Positions 13,501 to 27,300 of a stretch of 64,000 nucleotides of DNA are shown here, in pieces. The notes below the pieces were generated by a model that worked only from the letters and a program-made list of their open reading frames with translations, was not told the origin of the DNA and did not search any database. How positions within the stretch are numbered: position 1 is the stretch's first letter; the number at the start of each line of letters is the position of its first letter. The stretch is from the NCBI GenBank assembly GCA_949825045.1, contig OX463815.1:14873231-14937230 (forward strand), in the 5' to 3' direction. A program made the translations under genes and the position numbers. Source of the stretch: Argyresthia goedartella (taxonomy: Eukaryota; Arthropoda; Insecta; Lepidoptera; Argyresthiidae).

Positions 13501-13530
13501 CCTCTACGGTTCATGAGATACATATATAGG

Positions 13531-13600
13531 CGATAGACAGGCGGACAGAGGAGGCTTAGTATTAGGGACCTGTTTGGCACACTTCGGGTAACGAACCCTT
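13531..13600 (-). repeat. Scrap of the GGGTTCCGTACC-family repeat
   Basis: ACAGGCGGACAGAGGAGGCT, then TAGTATTAGGGACC and CTTCGGGTAACGAACCC match the minus-strand head of the family (CCGAAGGGT, GTCCCTATTACTAAG and CCGT run in inverse). Confidence 0.6.
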
Positions 13601-14477
13601 AATGAAGTAAAGAGAAATAATAGATTCGAACCGGCGACTTTCAGATCACGAATATCGCATATGAACCCTATGATCCACCGCTTTATATTGTTTAAAGCAG
13701 TGAAACAGTCCAGGAAAAGGTGATGTTTCTGAAACTTGGAAAATTTCGCATTTGGTGAATTTTGACCTAGGTAGATCGTTATAGTAATAATTTGCTCATT
13801 CACAGTTACCAAAACGCAATAAACCCTCTGCAGAGTCTCCATACAACCAATTTTTCAATAACATAAAATAAAATAGTGTCTACAGCTAAGTATATGTTAC
13901 TATTTGTAACTAAACTGGCTTACTAGCTATTATGGGATATATACATGTACAACCTATTTAAACCTTCAACGGTAACAATTTCCGGGCATTTTCAGCATTT
14001 TCTATCGATGGAATGATGAATGTGAGGGTGAGCGAGAGGGTTAAAAATATATAAAATACCTAATATCCAAAAATCTTTAACAAAGCAAAGCCTACTTTGT
14101 TCCTAATTATGTTCTATTTACCTATAAAAACCAAATGAAAATTACGTTACGTAGTTTTTACGTTGTCCTCGAACAAACATGCATACAAAAAAAATAATTA
14201 AAAATCGCTGATTGGTTTTCTATGGCTGTGTTTTAGCGACCCCTTTTTATTATTTACATAGCTTATCTTTAATTTACAGATATTAAATAATATTGATGAC
14301 ATAAAAACGTTATTACAAGGATCAACGGTTGTGGTCCGAAGAAAGGGCAAAAGAAAATGAGATAAAATAGAGTGCGCTAGAGCTTTATCAACGACTCTCA
14401 TACATTTTCATGCCAGGGGATCCTTCGAGACGCCACTGTTGGGGATTTAGCCAAATGCCGCAGAGATCATGAGATTT

Positions 14478-14717
14478 CAACGCGTTCCTGATTCTCAACG
14501 AAGATTTTTTATCCATCTGGTAGGATTTTATTACAAAATAAGAAAAAGTTTAAATCAAACAATACAGCGACTTATGGGCCTATAGGGTCTGGTAAATGAT
14601 CTGAGTCGCTGAGCAGACATTTTGGGATATATTTGTAAAATTTTGGGGCATATTGTTTTTATCACACTTTTATATGTAGTGGATAAAAAATCTTCGTTGA
14701 GAATCAGGAACGCGTTG
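14478..14717. mobile_element. Short element with perfect 37-bp inverted repeats
   Basis: CAACGCGTTCCTGATTCTCA at 14478 continues to 14514 and is repeated exactly in inverse at 14681-14717. The 166-base middle has no coding capacity. Length and perfect ends suggest a MITE or a young foldback insertion. I could not define a target duplication with certainty. Confidence 0.65.
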
Positions 14718-15000
14718 AAGGCATAATAATTCTTATAAAAATGCTACATAATAGTCATTGGAGGCAGAGGTCGAAACTTCATCCAATAACTAGTAAGGTC
14801 TAAAAGCAACATCACAGAGAACTTCTCCACCAAAAAGCGGATACAATGAAAGAAAGAAACTTTTTGTTGGAATATTCTATCCGGCTCATGTATTCATAAA
14901 CTGTATTCTTAACAAAACGCGACTCAAGATTTACCCTACACTTTTCTTACTTATCTAGCTACTACGAACAACTGTTAAATATTGTGTCATATTTTTTCAG

Positions 15001-15241
15001 GTACAATAGCTCCGAAAGTTTTTCAAGAATAGTTACGAAAGTTCATCAAGACGTCATCGCTGCTAAGCTTGTGAAGTGCAGAATATAGAGCCAAACAAAA
15101 TGTGTTATTTCGCGCGAGCGTGTGTTCGAACTAAAACACAAATGTGACTAGTGAGTGAATATAACTGTAGTAGATACATCAAAAGTGGTGCGATGTGATG
15201 TAGACATTAACCGACAAGTGGCTCTGGTGAAGTGGTAAGAG
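15001..15241 (+). other. Probable 5' UTR part of the first coding exon
   Basis: Just before 15001 stands a pyrimidine-rich stretch ending in TTTTTTCAG (14992-15000), a good splice acceptor. If used, the first coding exon starts at 15001 with about 240 nt of 5' UTR, and the true transcription start lies in an exon further upstream. No TATA box or clear initiator was recognised close by, so this is inference. Confidence 0.35.
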
Positions 15242-15323
15242 ATGGCTCGCTTCCCTTGCGCGGGACAATCCGGAAGCAGCCGCATATTTGTTGCCTTTTT
15301 CGCAACAGCTTTTTGGGGAATGG
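15242..15323 (+). CDS. beat: Beat exon 1: start codon and signal peptide
   Basis: Encodes residues 1-27 plus the first base of codon 28. The start ATG has G at -3 and G at +4, and an in-frame TAA lies two codons upstream (15236-15238), so this is the first possible Met. After a short polar N-terminus comes a hydrophobic run ([15 protein letters not shown]), as in a signal peptide, which fits a secreted or surface Ig protein. The exon ends at a GTGAG donor (15324) in phase 1, and exon 2 supplies exactly the two bases needed to make Gly. It is short and cannot be proven by homology alone; the matching phase and signal peptide are the support. Confidence 0.8.
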
Positions 15324-18300
15324 GTGAGATTTATTTATTTTATCATACAGATGACTAAGTTTGATACTAATGATAATGAAACATACATTTCTCAGCCATC
15401 TATTCTAGATACATACGTATAATTTTCAATCTCATTCTCGATACGTTAAAAGCACTCTCGTGCTTCTCGTCGTAAAATGAAAACATGACTTGCTTGTTTT
15501 CGTATATTGCTCTGTTGTTATTTTTCCTTATTTAGTAACAATGTGGCATGTCAATCACCATTAACTTTGTGCTGCATGCTCCATTTCTTCGTAAGAAAGC
15601 TCAATAGACTTGGTAACTATTCTAATGGACATCAATTTCACAGAATGGGGTAAATAATGAATCCAAACATACATAAAAGTGTAATTTAATAGTAATCAAT
15701 GGACCCATTCCGAGCCATGAAGCCTTAGTACGCCTATTGTTTCCAAAGTGCTCTGAAGCCTTTTCTTAACTTTCAAACAATGCAGTGAATCTTGGAGGCA
15801 ATAAATCCTGCAGTCGTAACACAACACAAAGCCTGACCGAAACTGAACGGAGAACTGGAAACGTTGCTCCTTCCTCCGAGCAGCTAACACTAAATAGATA
15901 CCTAGTCGGTCCATAAGTTCTGTCACAAATATTTTGCCGCATAGTAAATAATACCAAGTTTATTTTTATTTAATACTATATATGGCTTGATAGCTCATTA
16001 AATACTGATAAATTAGAACGAATATTGGACTTAAATGCTTACACAAATGTTAGTTTCTTCAGAGATTTTGCACTTTTTTAACCAATCAAAAATACGGACG
16101 TGATTCACTTTTATCTTTTTTCCATGACTCTTAAAACCTTTCAAACTTACGTGAGATTTTAGACAAAACCCTCTCTGAACCCGTTACCTTCATTTTGAAG
16201 CATAAGATAACTAAGTCTGGGTAAAACTAATTTTCATATTCACATTTTACGTAGTGTACTTGTTGCCCACAAGATCATTTTTATACGTTTTTCTGAAAAC
16301 GTAAAAAGTACGTAAAGTTCTCTTTGGGAGCAGTTGGAACTGAAAGCTAACAGAAAATCAAATGCTAGTTGTTAAGCATGGTCTAAAATCGAGTTTTCAG
16401 AATAAATAAAAAAAAGCTTGTTGGTTATCTGGAACACTGTTTTTTTATTAAATTTGTGGTAAGTGGTATTTTTGTCAGTTGCGGCGTATTTTGGGTTCGC
16501 GATTGTCTCAAGTTATAAGGTTTTTTGTCATATTGCGATAATCGTACAAAATGTATTGTATTGCAATTTGATTCGTATAAAATAAGCTTTTTAATCATGT
16601 ATAATACGAATAAGAAAAAGTTTATTGCTGAGTTCTATCTATCAAAAACCTTGTGACAGAACTTAAGGACCGACTAGGTATGTTTAGGGAGTTCTCTAGT
16701 ATGTAACTTATTACGCTATCTATCTATCTATTACGCCAGTCAGTGATAAATTAGCCAACTTTTACATAGCAGCGCCGTTTTGAAAAAAAAACCTCCGTCT
16801 ATGAAAGTAAACTGAGAAAAACTTTAGGCACCTACCAAGGACCTTCTTCTCGGTACTACGTCCTAATGCTATCCTCACAGAACAGGTGTATCCTACTATA
16901 TCTGACTACTAACAAGCAAACCACTATAAATTTTTCCTCACACCGGACAGAAGCAAACTGTTGCGCCGCCGCGAAGCGTTGTTTGCGCTCATTGCACACA
17001 TTATGATTGTGCTTTGTGTCACTTGACGTCAGGAAACCACCAATCTCTCGAGGTCGGCGACAATTACTCAAGTGTCAGATGCCCCGACGACGACGTGATG
17101 CTTTGTTGCAGCTGGCAAATATCACGAAAAACATTTGCACAAAAACGAAGTACCAAACCGCTTACAACGTTAAACTGTGTAGGAGTTCTTTAGAAATGAG
17201 TATTAAGTATTTTGGATTTTGTTAGTGACTTCATTCTGTTAACGGTAAGGTCACAAGACGTAGACGTTGTACCCTACATCTTCTATGTACAGGGTGTCCC
17301 GCAAACAATGGATAACCCCGGGGCTATTAGTAGTCCTCATCATTCTGAATAACTTTCAGTTTGGACCAATTTGATCGGAACCACTTTATTTTTCACTCCT
17401 GCGTACAAATCAGCTGACCGGCCAGGAGATGTCAAAAATAGAGTTGCTCAGTTTGATAATGAAAGTTAAGACCTATCTATTATAGCTCCGGGACTATGGC
17501 ATTGTTTACAGCCAACTTGTAATACTTCGGTTCGGTGGTCCAAACATAGGTGGACATTTTTGTCCAGACGATTTAAGGTCACCTTTGTCTATTAAATCAT
17601 TTTATGTTTTTAAGTTAGCTTTGTACTGAGTTTTTGTTTTATTTAACTAACAGTCGATAATTTATTCATGCCACCGTAAGATTGTCAAAACCATTTGTTT
17701 ATAAACTAACGTGTTAATTTGTAAACTATCGACACATTGTAAACCAGACCGACAGGGTTAAGAACTTACTTTTATTTTGTTCTTACGTGTCAATCTAACA
17801 CGAAGACTATTCGGGGGCTTCATTGCGCTCGCCCCCTCTATTCTTTACCTTAGCCACCTCAGTTTTTGCCCTATTATTTCCTTTCCAATTCAAGTTTAAA
17901 CTAGTACAGAATTTAACGGTTTTATTATAACCTAACGCGTCAAATCGTAAGCAGTACGGTACAGTTTAAAATTTAATGAAAGTTTGTAAACTAACGAGAA
18001 CAACAACGTTAGATTATAAATTAACGGTTTTGACAATCTTACGGTGAAATATATAACAATGAAACATTATAAATCATACAAATAATTTCTTAGACAAAAA
18101 TTAGTCTGGTATTTTGATTAAATATTGGTTATTCTGAGTGAATACAATTTTGGAACACCGAAGTTAAGTCACACTGTTTAAAAATGAATCGTTAAATGTA
18201 TTGGTATATTAAGCGCGAAATTCACAAGCGGCTGGACCGACTTGGATGAACTATTTTTCAAAAGGTGATAAAATTTTGATAGACCCAAAAGGAACTGCCG

Positions 18301-21300
18301 ATAATTCGAAATATCTCTTTCATTAGACAGCGTTGGAAGAAAACAGTCGCAGTCCAGTAGCTTTTTTCGGATAAGCTAGTACCTAATATTTACGACCTTT
18401 CAACTACATCAATTTATCTGTTATCCTTCGTACGCAAACTGTGACGTGTGATATTTCACGTATTTTCTGCACGTTTTCACAATATCGACAGTATATAACA
18501 CGTTTACATTAGACGACTACTTAGTTGACGCAGTATCTTTCCAGGCACGGCCGGAATATTTAAAAAGAAATTCAGCCATGACGGTCTAACTTTTGAAACT
18601 ACCTCCCTTTTTGCCTATTGAAATATTACTGAACTAAACAAAACTTAACTCTGTCTATAGGTTAATCTTTTTTGATTCTATCGGGAAAGTTAGTTTTTCT
18701 AAATCCTTTGTGTGACTACTACTAGTGAATACTACTAAGACTTGCTTTGCCTTGGTCCACAACAAAACATGTGGCCCATCTAAAAATAATTTCACAAAAC
18801 AATGGTTACAATTTGAAGGTAAAAGGGCGCTTCTCTCCAGCATGTGTTAAACTATGCGCTCCATTTCGGATACTACACCCTACCACTGATATATGAGGGT
18901 TGTCTGTGGGTAAAATATTCGTTGGGAACAAAAAGCCAGTGGTAGTAAGAGGAGCCAATGTAGCCTCCGCTCATTGATATCTCGCCCTACTGTCCAGTTG
19001 ATTGATTGATTGTTGGCTACGTACAGTAAGAATAGCTTCTACGTTCGTTTCGTTGTTTTTTGGTAGAAAATTAAGTTTTTCCTGATTTGATTAATTGTGT
19101 CAAAATAATAATTGCCATGATCATAAAGTATATTTATAAAGCCTACCTCTGTCGTGTTTGATTACCTATAGTAATCGATATTAATATAAGTTTCAAATTG
19201 CGTTCATCTGTCTCGGTGAAACCACTTCAAAGAAGGCTTTTTACTGGCTGAGTTTGTTCATTCGCCGACCATGCAGCAAACGAGTTCAAGGAAAAAGTAA
19301 TTGTTAAAAGATTTTCGTACTCTTTGAAGAAAAAAAATATTTTATTGAGTCTGCTTTTGTTTGTACCTACCCATTTATGGTGTTTACTCTGGGGAATGGA
19401 GGACATTTTATTGGAGCTTACTCTTATTTCCTTTGTCTTCTGAGCACAATGTTCCGTAATCAAATATCTATTAAGTAGGTTTGAAAGGGAATTTTCAAGT
19501 ACCTACTTTACGAGGCCGTAAAATACCTTCATTAAATACCTAACTGTTAGACTACTACTAGTACTACTAATAGATTGCTTTTACATAGACATAGTTGTGG
19601 GCTAATGTTCCTAACATTTAACCCTTTAAAAACCGAGGTAGTTGGGACGGGTCGCAATTTTGAACATTATGCCATGGTAATAAAATTTAAAACCTATAGC
19701 GGAAAAGTGGCGCTAGCCGGTAGTATTGAAGAGGAATAATGGAGTTTATATGTGTTTTTCTTATACGGATTAAAATAAGAAATATAATTGTATTATTTTA
19801 AAATTAAAATAACTTTTCATATGAAATCGTTGCAACCGTCGCTGTCGCGTTGCTAAACGTCGGCACATCCACGAATGCATTGAGAATTATACTCCAGCTC
19901 CAGTGTGGAAATTCCTACGAACGCTTAGTGTAGGTAAGTCCCAGGACCTACAAGCTGGTAATGTAGATCTCAATGGTCTGAACTAGTTCTTTTCTGCCCC
20001 GCCTGTTGTGATGGATCCCTATCAGACACACTACGCTTCAGACCCTTCGCTCTAAGACCTTAGCAGACACCACACCATTCAAGTTGAGTAATATTGGAAT
20101 CGAAACAGTAAAAAAGCATTATTAGCAGACAACTCGAAAGCTATAGGCGATGACAAAATTTGCCTTAAAATGCTACTGATGATCCTAGACAAACTATTGC
20201 CTGTTATCATACATATCATAAACTTTTCCATATCAAATGGCGTCTTCCCCACAGTGTGAAAAAGAGTACTAGTCATCCCATTACCCAAAACTCCCTATCC
20301 CACCTCTTTCAAAGAGTATTTTCCCATTTAAATACTGCCCATCCTCTCCAAAGTCATTGAGGCCATTGTCCATAACCAGCTCTCCTATCACCTTTCCTCA
20401 AACAATCTTCCACATTCCAGTCAGGATTCAGAACGGGTCATAGCACTATCACGGCTTTGTTGAAAGTCACAGATAACATCCAGCGAGCCATGGACCGCAA
20501 ACAACTTTCCGCCTTGGCATTACTTGATTTCAGTAGTGCCTTCAACTGCATATATTTCGACATTCTCATTCTATTATGTTATTATAACTGCTGTGGAGGC
20601 ACTGAACGCAGATCTTGAGGGTGTGAAAAGCTGGGCTACATCTTTCGGACTCCTGGTTAACCCGAGTAAGTCCCAAGTCATGATTATAGGTACAAGATAT
20701 TCTCTTAATCTGTTACAGCAACAGCCTACTTCAGCTGTCACTTTCAATGGTACCACCATCATATATAGCGATAAAGCTAAAAACCTGGGTATCATTTTCG
20801 ACAACCAGCTGTCCTGGTCATTTCACGTCTACGAGGTCATCGACGAGTATTTGCTACTTTAACTCTCTCAGGAGACTTCGATACTTTTTGCCTCGACAGA
20901 CCAAAATCACTCTCGCTCAGTCGCTTCTTCTACCCCTTATCGAATATGCTGATGTCTAACGAAGGATTACTATACAAACTTGAACGACTTCGAAATTTCG
21001 GGATTCGGCTTATCTTCGGGCTGCGCAAATACGACCATATATCACAGCATCGCAAAGAGTTCCGATCCGTGGATCCGCAAGTGGACTCCGATCCGTCTTC
21101 GTCGGGATTCTCACATCCTCAACTTCCTCTACAACATTTTACGGAATCCACGCTATCCAACCTTCCAACGAGACCGTTTTCAATTTGTTTCTTCCAGCAG
21201 GCCTCGGAGGACCCACGCAGTGTTCATGCTCATGACCCCACAACATAACACCGCATCCTACGAGCACGGGTTTAGACTCCGGACCATTCGATTGTGGAAT

Positions 21301-24300
21301 GCACTCCACTGCACCATCAGGGATAGTCCTGCTTTAAATATCTTTAAAATTCACGTGAAGAAGCATTTCTCTTTAGAAATATAGGTAGTATGTATATATT
21401 TATAAGTATATAAATATTAAATATTATATACTAATAAATATTTATCTCTTGATAGGGATAAGCTCGCCTTTGTACACTATTTTAATGTATATGTTATTAT
21501 TTGAATTATTTGTGTGCAATAAAGAAATTATGAATTATGAAAAAATCTCTAACATCAGGAATTCACTCTTACGTGAGGTTATCTCTCTATTCACATGCGG
21601 GTTAGGAATGTGAGAAGGTAGTGGAGTGTCGTAAACGGATAATGTTTTTTTCCCATCGACATCAATATCGACATGTTATGATGACACACTAAAAACCAAC
21701 GAACCACAAATCCGAATCCCGAATAATAATGTCGTCACTTTGGAATAATATAAACACACATTTATAGAGCAATCAAAGTACAATATCATGCCATACTGTA
21801 TGTATTTTCCACGGTGGAAAATTGGATCCATGTCCCATTCCCTATCGTAACGGTAGATTTGATTGCTCCATAAATGTTTGTTTATGTTGGCGAAAAAAAA
21901 TACAGATGACGTATGAATTATGCTTCTGCTCATGAACTTTTATAGAGAAATCTGGCCTTTTGAAATGTTACCTATTTCGTCTTATTATACTTTTAGGTAA
22001 ACATAAAAGTGATTCGTGATATTTCTTTAAATACATTACACAAAGGCTGACCAAGGAACCCAGGAAGAACTAAAAAGTTGTACCCATGTGTTTGTATACG
22101 GGATAGCAATGCATTAGTGGTCATTGACTCGACTGTTACTGCGAACGGAATCCGTCACAGTCGTCGTGTGGTATTCGTCGGTAACCATGGTAACGATCAG
22201 CGACCGCTACAATGATAAGCTAAACGACAGTAATTTCAAACGTTGCACGTAATGTATTTACAAGTAAAATTCTGTTCATCATCACCTCGCCAGAATTAAT
22301 TCCTATACTGTAATATTATCGCTGTGTACAAATATTAAACCGTAAAACTTCATTATACCTCCCCTACTCCTTTCCCCTCCCACGTCATGAAATATGGAGA
22401 AATAAATAATAATTTAAGTAACAATAATTTTATATCTATCTTATGTAACTAATTGGTAACCAAATTAAGCACTAACAATCTTAAAAATGATGTATCTAAC
22501 TGTATACTTGGGTAACTTATAATTGGGTTATTATATAACAATGTCACTTACATACAACACTAAAGGCTGTAAGGTTTACCTAAATAAATAAAGTAATATG
22601 TAAGTATCGCTAACCCAATCACGAGCTTACAGTGGTAGACAGGAGTCAATGCCCGCTATTGCCATGCTAACCCGAACAAACTATATACTCCATCTCTTAC
22701 TTTATTATTTTTGAGGCCTGATTCAATATGATAAACCCTATGAGGCAGATAAATATTTTTTACATGTAAAAACACGATTTTTCTGTCACATCGTGCTTAG
22801 TGTAGTTTTACAATAGTTGCTCGCTTCCCCGCCAGGTGTGCGCGGCCTGCACAACCTGGAGATCAGCGTGCCAGCGGCAGCGCTGGTCGGAGAGACAGTG
22901 ACACTTGAGTGCAGCTGGCAGCTCGAAGATGAGGAGGCATTGTACAGTGTCAAGTGGTACCGCGGCCGGGAAGAGTTCTACCGATACATACCAAAGGAAC
23001 TGCCACATACACGGGTCTTCCCGCTGCCGGGGATCGAGGTTGATGTGAGTATTATCAATATTATCATTCATCATCATCATAAGGCCTATAGCATTCGAAA
23101 CAGATGGCGTGCGATAGAGACCTGAGGTTGTGACTATTCAGTTAAATTCTGGGGCGGCAGACATACCTCACATTTTTCGTCGCCTGCTGGTAGTGCGTGA
23201 GGCCTGGGTGGTGGAATTATTATTATGATATCAGATCAATGTAGCCTATTTCTTGTCTCGTCCCTGCGATATTTGTCAATTTTGATAATACTTCTAGCTT
23301 CCAACCTTCCAAATTAGTATATTGGATCAGTGACGAGTAAATCATGTAGAATATATAATAATGTACAAGTAAAATGTATGTCCAACGCCTATGTCCCACT
23401 TTACGCAATCACTAAAACTTTATAGGGGATTAATGAGAAGTGGACCAAACACGACGAAATGTACTGATGGAGAACTTGATAACAACCGTCGTTAAATAAA
23501 TATTCATTTGACAACATCGCATCTAACGACTAACACATACACATTAAGGTGTCGGAATAAGATTGATTTTTAAATCAACAAAATCTCAGTGGTGCAGGTT
23601 GTACTCATGTGTACTTAAGGGTGTCTCAATCAAAGCATTTAACTGAATATATGTGCAAGTAACAAAACCGAATCTTTTTGAGCCAACAGTCTTTGTTCGA
23701 ATATTTTTATGTGTTGAATAATTATTAATGTCTTGTGTTGTATGCAATACAATTTTCAAATAAAGAACTCACGATTGGAGAAAACTATTGAGTGAAAACG
23801 AATGGAGATCATCGCTATAATATTATATCTTTTGACTCCTATTAAAACGAGAAAATTCCTATTTTAATTCATCATGATCAAAAAGTGCTATAAATCCGAA
23901 ATTTGAAACATCAGAGGCCAACACTTTCGTCAAATAAAGTAATGCTACATGCAAAAACTTTAGTTTTACTTTACTTCTCCAAACATTTACTTCAAATTTT
24001 ACCTCAATTGTATATCATATTTGTATGTATAGCTTATGTATTCGTGGTAAATTGTTGTTTAGTTTACTGCTATGGGCCATAATTAATATTCACGATAGAC
24101 AATTGGTTTACGTCTGAAGTCGCATTAAATAGTTATTGTTACCGGGCTGTTTGTTGTCCTTGTGCAAACATGAAGTATGGCTCTATGTTCATATTTTCAT
24201 TAAAACATACATTTTAGTTCCTATTTCTGCAATGTATGTGCGTGTTTATTATGTCAATGTTATGCTCGCCTTTGTAAACAATATTTACAAGGTTGTCTGA

Positions 24301-27300
24301 TTATTATTTGTGTGCAAGAAAATTATTATTTTTATGTCATAATATTTTATGTAATTTTCGGTAATCGATATTGTCTTTATTATATTAAAGCCTAAGGGTC
24401 TGTTCGAAGAAGTCCTGATAAGCCAGTCCTATTGAACAGATCAATTCTAAATTTTGTTTGTTAAATGATAGATGAATTTGTCAAATAAAGACTTTGGGGA
24501 CTTTTATAAACAGGCTCACGCCCGCACATATGCCGACCTTCCATACTCTTGGCATTTTATAGGATGTAAAATCTAATAATGGTATTCAATGGAACCTCCT
24601 GGTTCAAAATCACGATGCATTAAAAAAAATATGCAAGCGAACCAGTTAAGAAAACCACTCTCCATCCAAGAAGTTTTACCTATTACCGTTTCTAACCGGT
24701 CCCTACTAAGGGACATGGCAAGGTTATTGTAAAATCAGACACACTTTCTGTAACAACACATGCTTAGTAAGTAGCACAAGAACAAAGTTATTACATCGTT
24801 AAAGCGTCGTTAGCTGAAATGTGTCTATATTTTAGGGGGTTATAGGGACATTATTTTATTTAACCAACTTCCTCGATGTAATTTTGGGGTTTTGGAGATA
24901 TTTTTTCACGCTTGTAGTGGGATGTCTGAATATGTTTAAATCAGTTACTTTATTTGTATTTCTGTCTACCAAATTGTATTCTAAAAAGTAGACCAAACAT
25001 AATAATTTAAAATTCAAAGACAAAAACAAAGTACAAAATTCTTTATTGCAGGTAGATATTGAAATATACTTAGCAAACGTCAGTTTTTGCCTCTTCTCTA
25101 CATTGAAACACTGTGGGAGAAGGAGGGCAAATAAACTTTTACAGATTGATTTTTATATCTCTTTAAAACATTGGTTTAAAATACTAATATAAGCAATTCA
25201 ATATTAATTATCATAAATAATAATTAGGAATCTATAATATAACAAAATAGTTAACAGCAAGTTCTGTGTTGAGTTACATTAACCCCACACGGTCCCGTCA
25301 TTGAAGTTATCTTGAACATTGTAACATCCCTTTTTAAATTGCTCAAATGGCAATTTAAAAATCTCCAGAGGTAACTTTTTGTAGTAGAGTCTAAACCGGG
25401 GCGCAACTGTCTGGAAAATGTTGTAATGTTCTTGCGTACATATATTGTATAAACGAAAATAAATTGACTAGCTACAGTTAGCGTTGTAAATTCCAAATTG
25501 CTGGAATTGCACTTTTCTCTGATACAAAAATAGTTTTAATATCCGCTGCTTTCCCCCACAACAAGATACCTTAGATGACACTATACAAGTAACTAAAACA
25601 GACTAGCCTAGATGAAGCCACATCCGTGTTTTGTCTGATGTTCCTAACAGAGTTAGCCGCAGAACTTAATCGTAAAGAGAATTTATCTATTTGGGGTCCC
25701 CACTGCAATTTGCTGTCATTGGTTGTTCCAAGAAACTTCGTATCATGTGCTTCAATTTGCCTGACAATTGGAAGTGAGAATTTGGTACACTTGGTTTTAC
25801 CAGAGTGAAACAATAAATTATTAAATGGGAACCATTTCATCATTAACATCATAAAAATTTTCTTTTTATCTTTTAGAAACTAAGGGTCCCGGGTTCGAGT
25901 CCCGGTGGGGGCAAATATTTGTTTGATGAGAACGGATGTTTGTACCCTAGTCATGGTTGTTTATCTATCTAAGTATTAATATTTATCTATATAAGTATGT
26001 GTATCGTTGTCTAGTACCCAAGATACAGGGAATCCTAGTTTGGGGCTAGATCAGTGTGTGTAACTAGTGTCCAAGGTATTATTATTATTATTATTAATTT
26101 TGAAGATTCCCATCCTCACCAAAGTCGTTGAGACCATAGTCCGTAACCAGCTCTCCTATCATCTTTCCTCAAACAATCTTCTAAAAACGTTCCAGTCAGT
26201 ATTCAGAACGGGTCATTGCACTGTCACGGCTTTGCTGAAAGTCAAAGATGGCATCCAGCTAGCCATGGACTGCAAACAGCTTTCCATCTTGGTTTTACTT
26301 GAATTCAGTAGTGCCTCCGACAGCGTAGATTTTGACATTCTCATTGAGGTTTTTAGATCCCTGAAAGTCTTCTCCTCCTCTACCAGCTGGTTCGACTCTT
26401 ATTTGAGCTTGAACAACGTATCAGGTCGAAGGAGATAACCACTGAATGGTGTGACCTCTTTACAGGCGTCCCTCAAGGCGGTAAACTTTCTCTTCTTCTC
26501 TTGTACAAAACAACTCCACGCTAAACAATATGATTTCACTAGGGGTAAATCAACTACGGATGCAGGTATTACCCTTATATCTCATATTTATTCTTGACGA
26601 CCCGAATGGCCGAGTCGGTAGTGACGCTGCCTACGAAACCAAGGGTCCCGGGTTCGAGTCCCGGTGGGGGCAAATGTTTGTTTGATGAGAACGGATGTCT
26701 GTACCCTAGTCATGGTTGTTTATCTATCTAAGTATAATATTTCTCTATATAAGTATATATATCGTTGTCTAGTACCCAAGATACAGGGAATCCTAGTTTG
26801 GGGCTAGATCAATGTGTGTAAAAGGTGTCCAAGGTATTATTATTATTCTGCATGGGAAGCCGCACAGGATGCTATCGGAGTTTTTTGCGACCTGTCGAAG
26901 GCGTTTGATTGTGTTGATCATAATACGCTATTAATTAAATTAAATCATTACGGAGTTAGAAATAAAGCGTTGCATCTACTAAGATCATACCTAAGCAATA
27001 GAATTCAAAAGGCAGAAGTTAACGGCGTAAAATTTAATAGATAGGGTGTTGAAATTGGCGTTCCACAAGGTTCCATATTAGGCCCTTTCTTATTCCTGAT
27101 ATATATTAATGATCTGCCTTTCATGGTGGAGAAATTAACTGACATAGTGTTGTTTGCTGATGATGATAAGCAATAGAATTCAAAAGGCAGAAGTTAACGG
27201 CATAAAATCTGATGGATCGGGTGTTGAAATTGGCGTTCCACAAGGTTCCATATTAGGCCCTTTCTTATTCCTGGTATATATTAATGATCTGCATTTCATG

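Larger units (their letters stand above)
15324..22835 (+). other. Beat intron 1 (7.5 kb)
   Basis: Bounded by GTGAG at 15324 and the pyrimidine-rich acceptor ending GCCAG at 22835. It holds a TA-flanked DNA element (15901-16678), a dispersed repeat (17288-17480), a TIR element (17672-18046) and a LINE A fragment (20060-21540), listed separately. In 18050-20050 and 21550-22830 I see only AT-rich sequence without recognisable genes. Confidence 0.75.
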
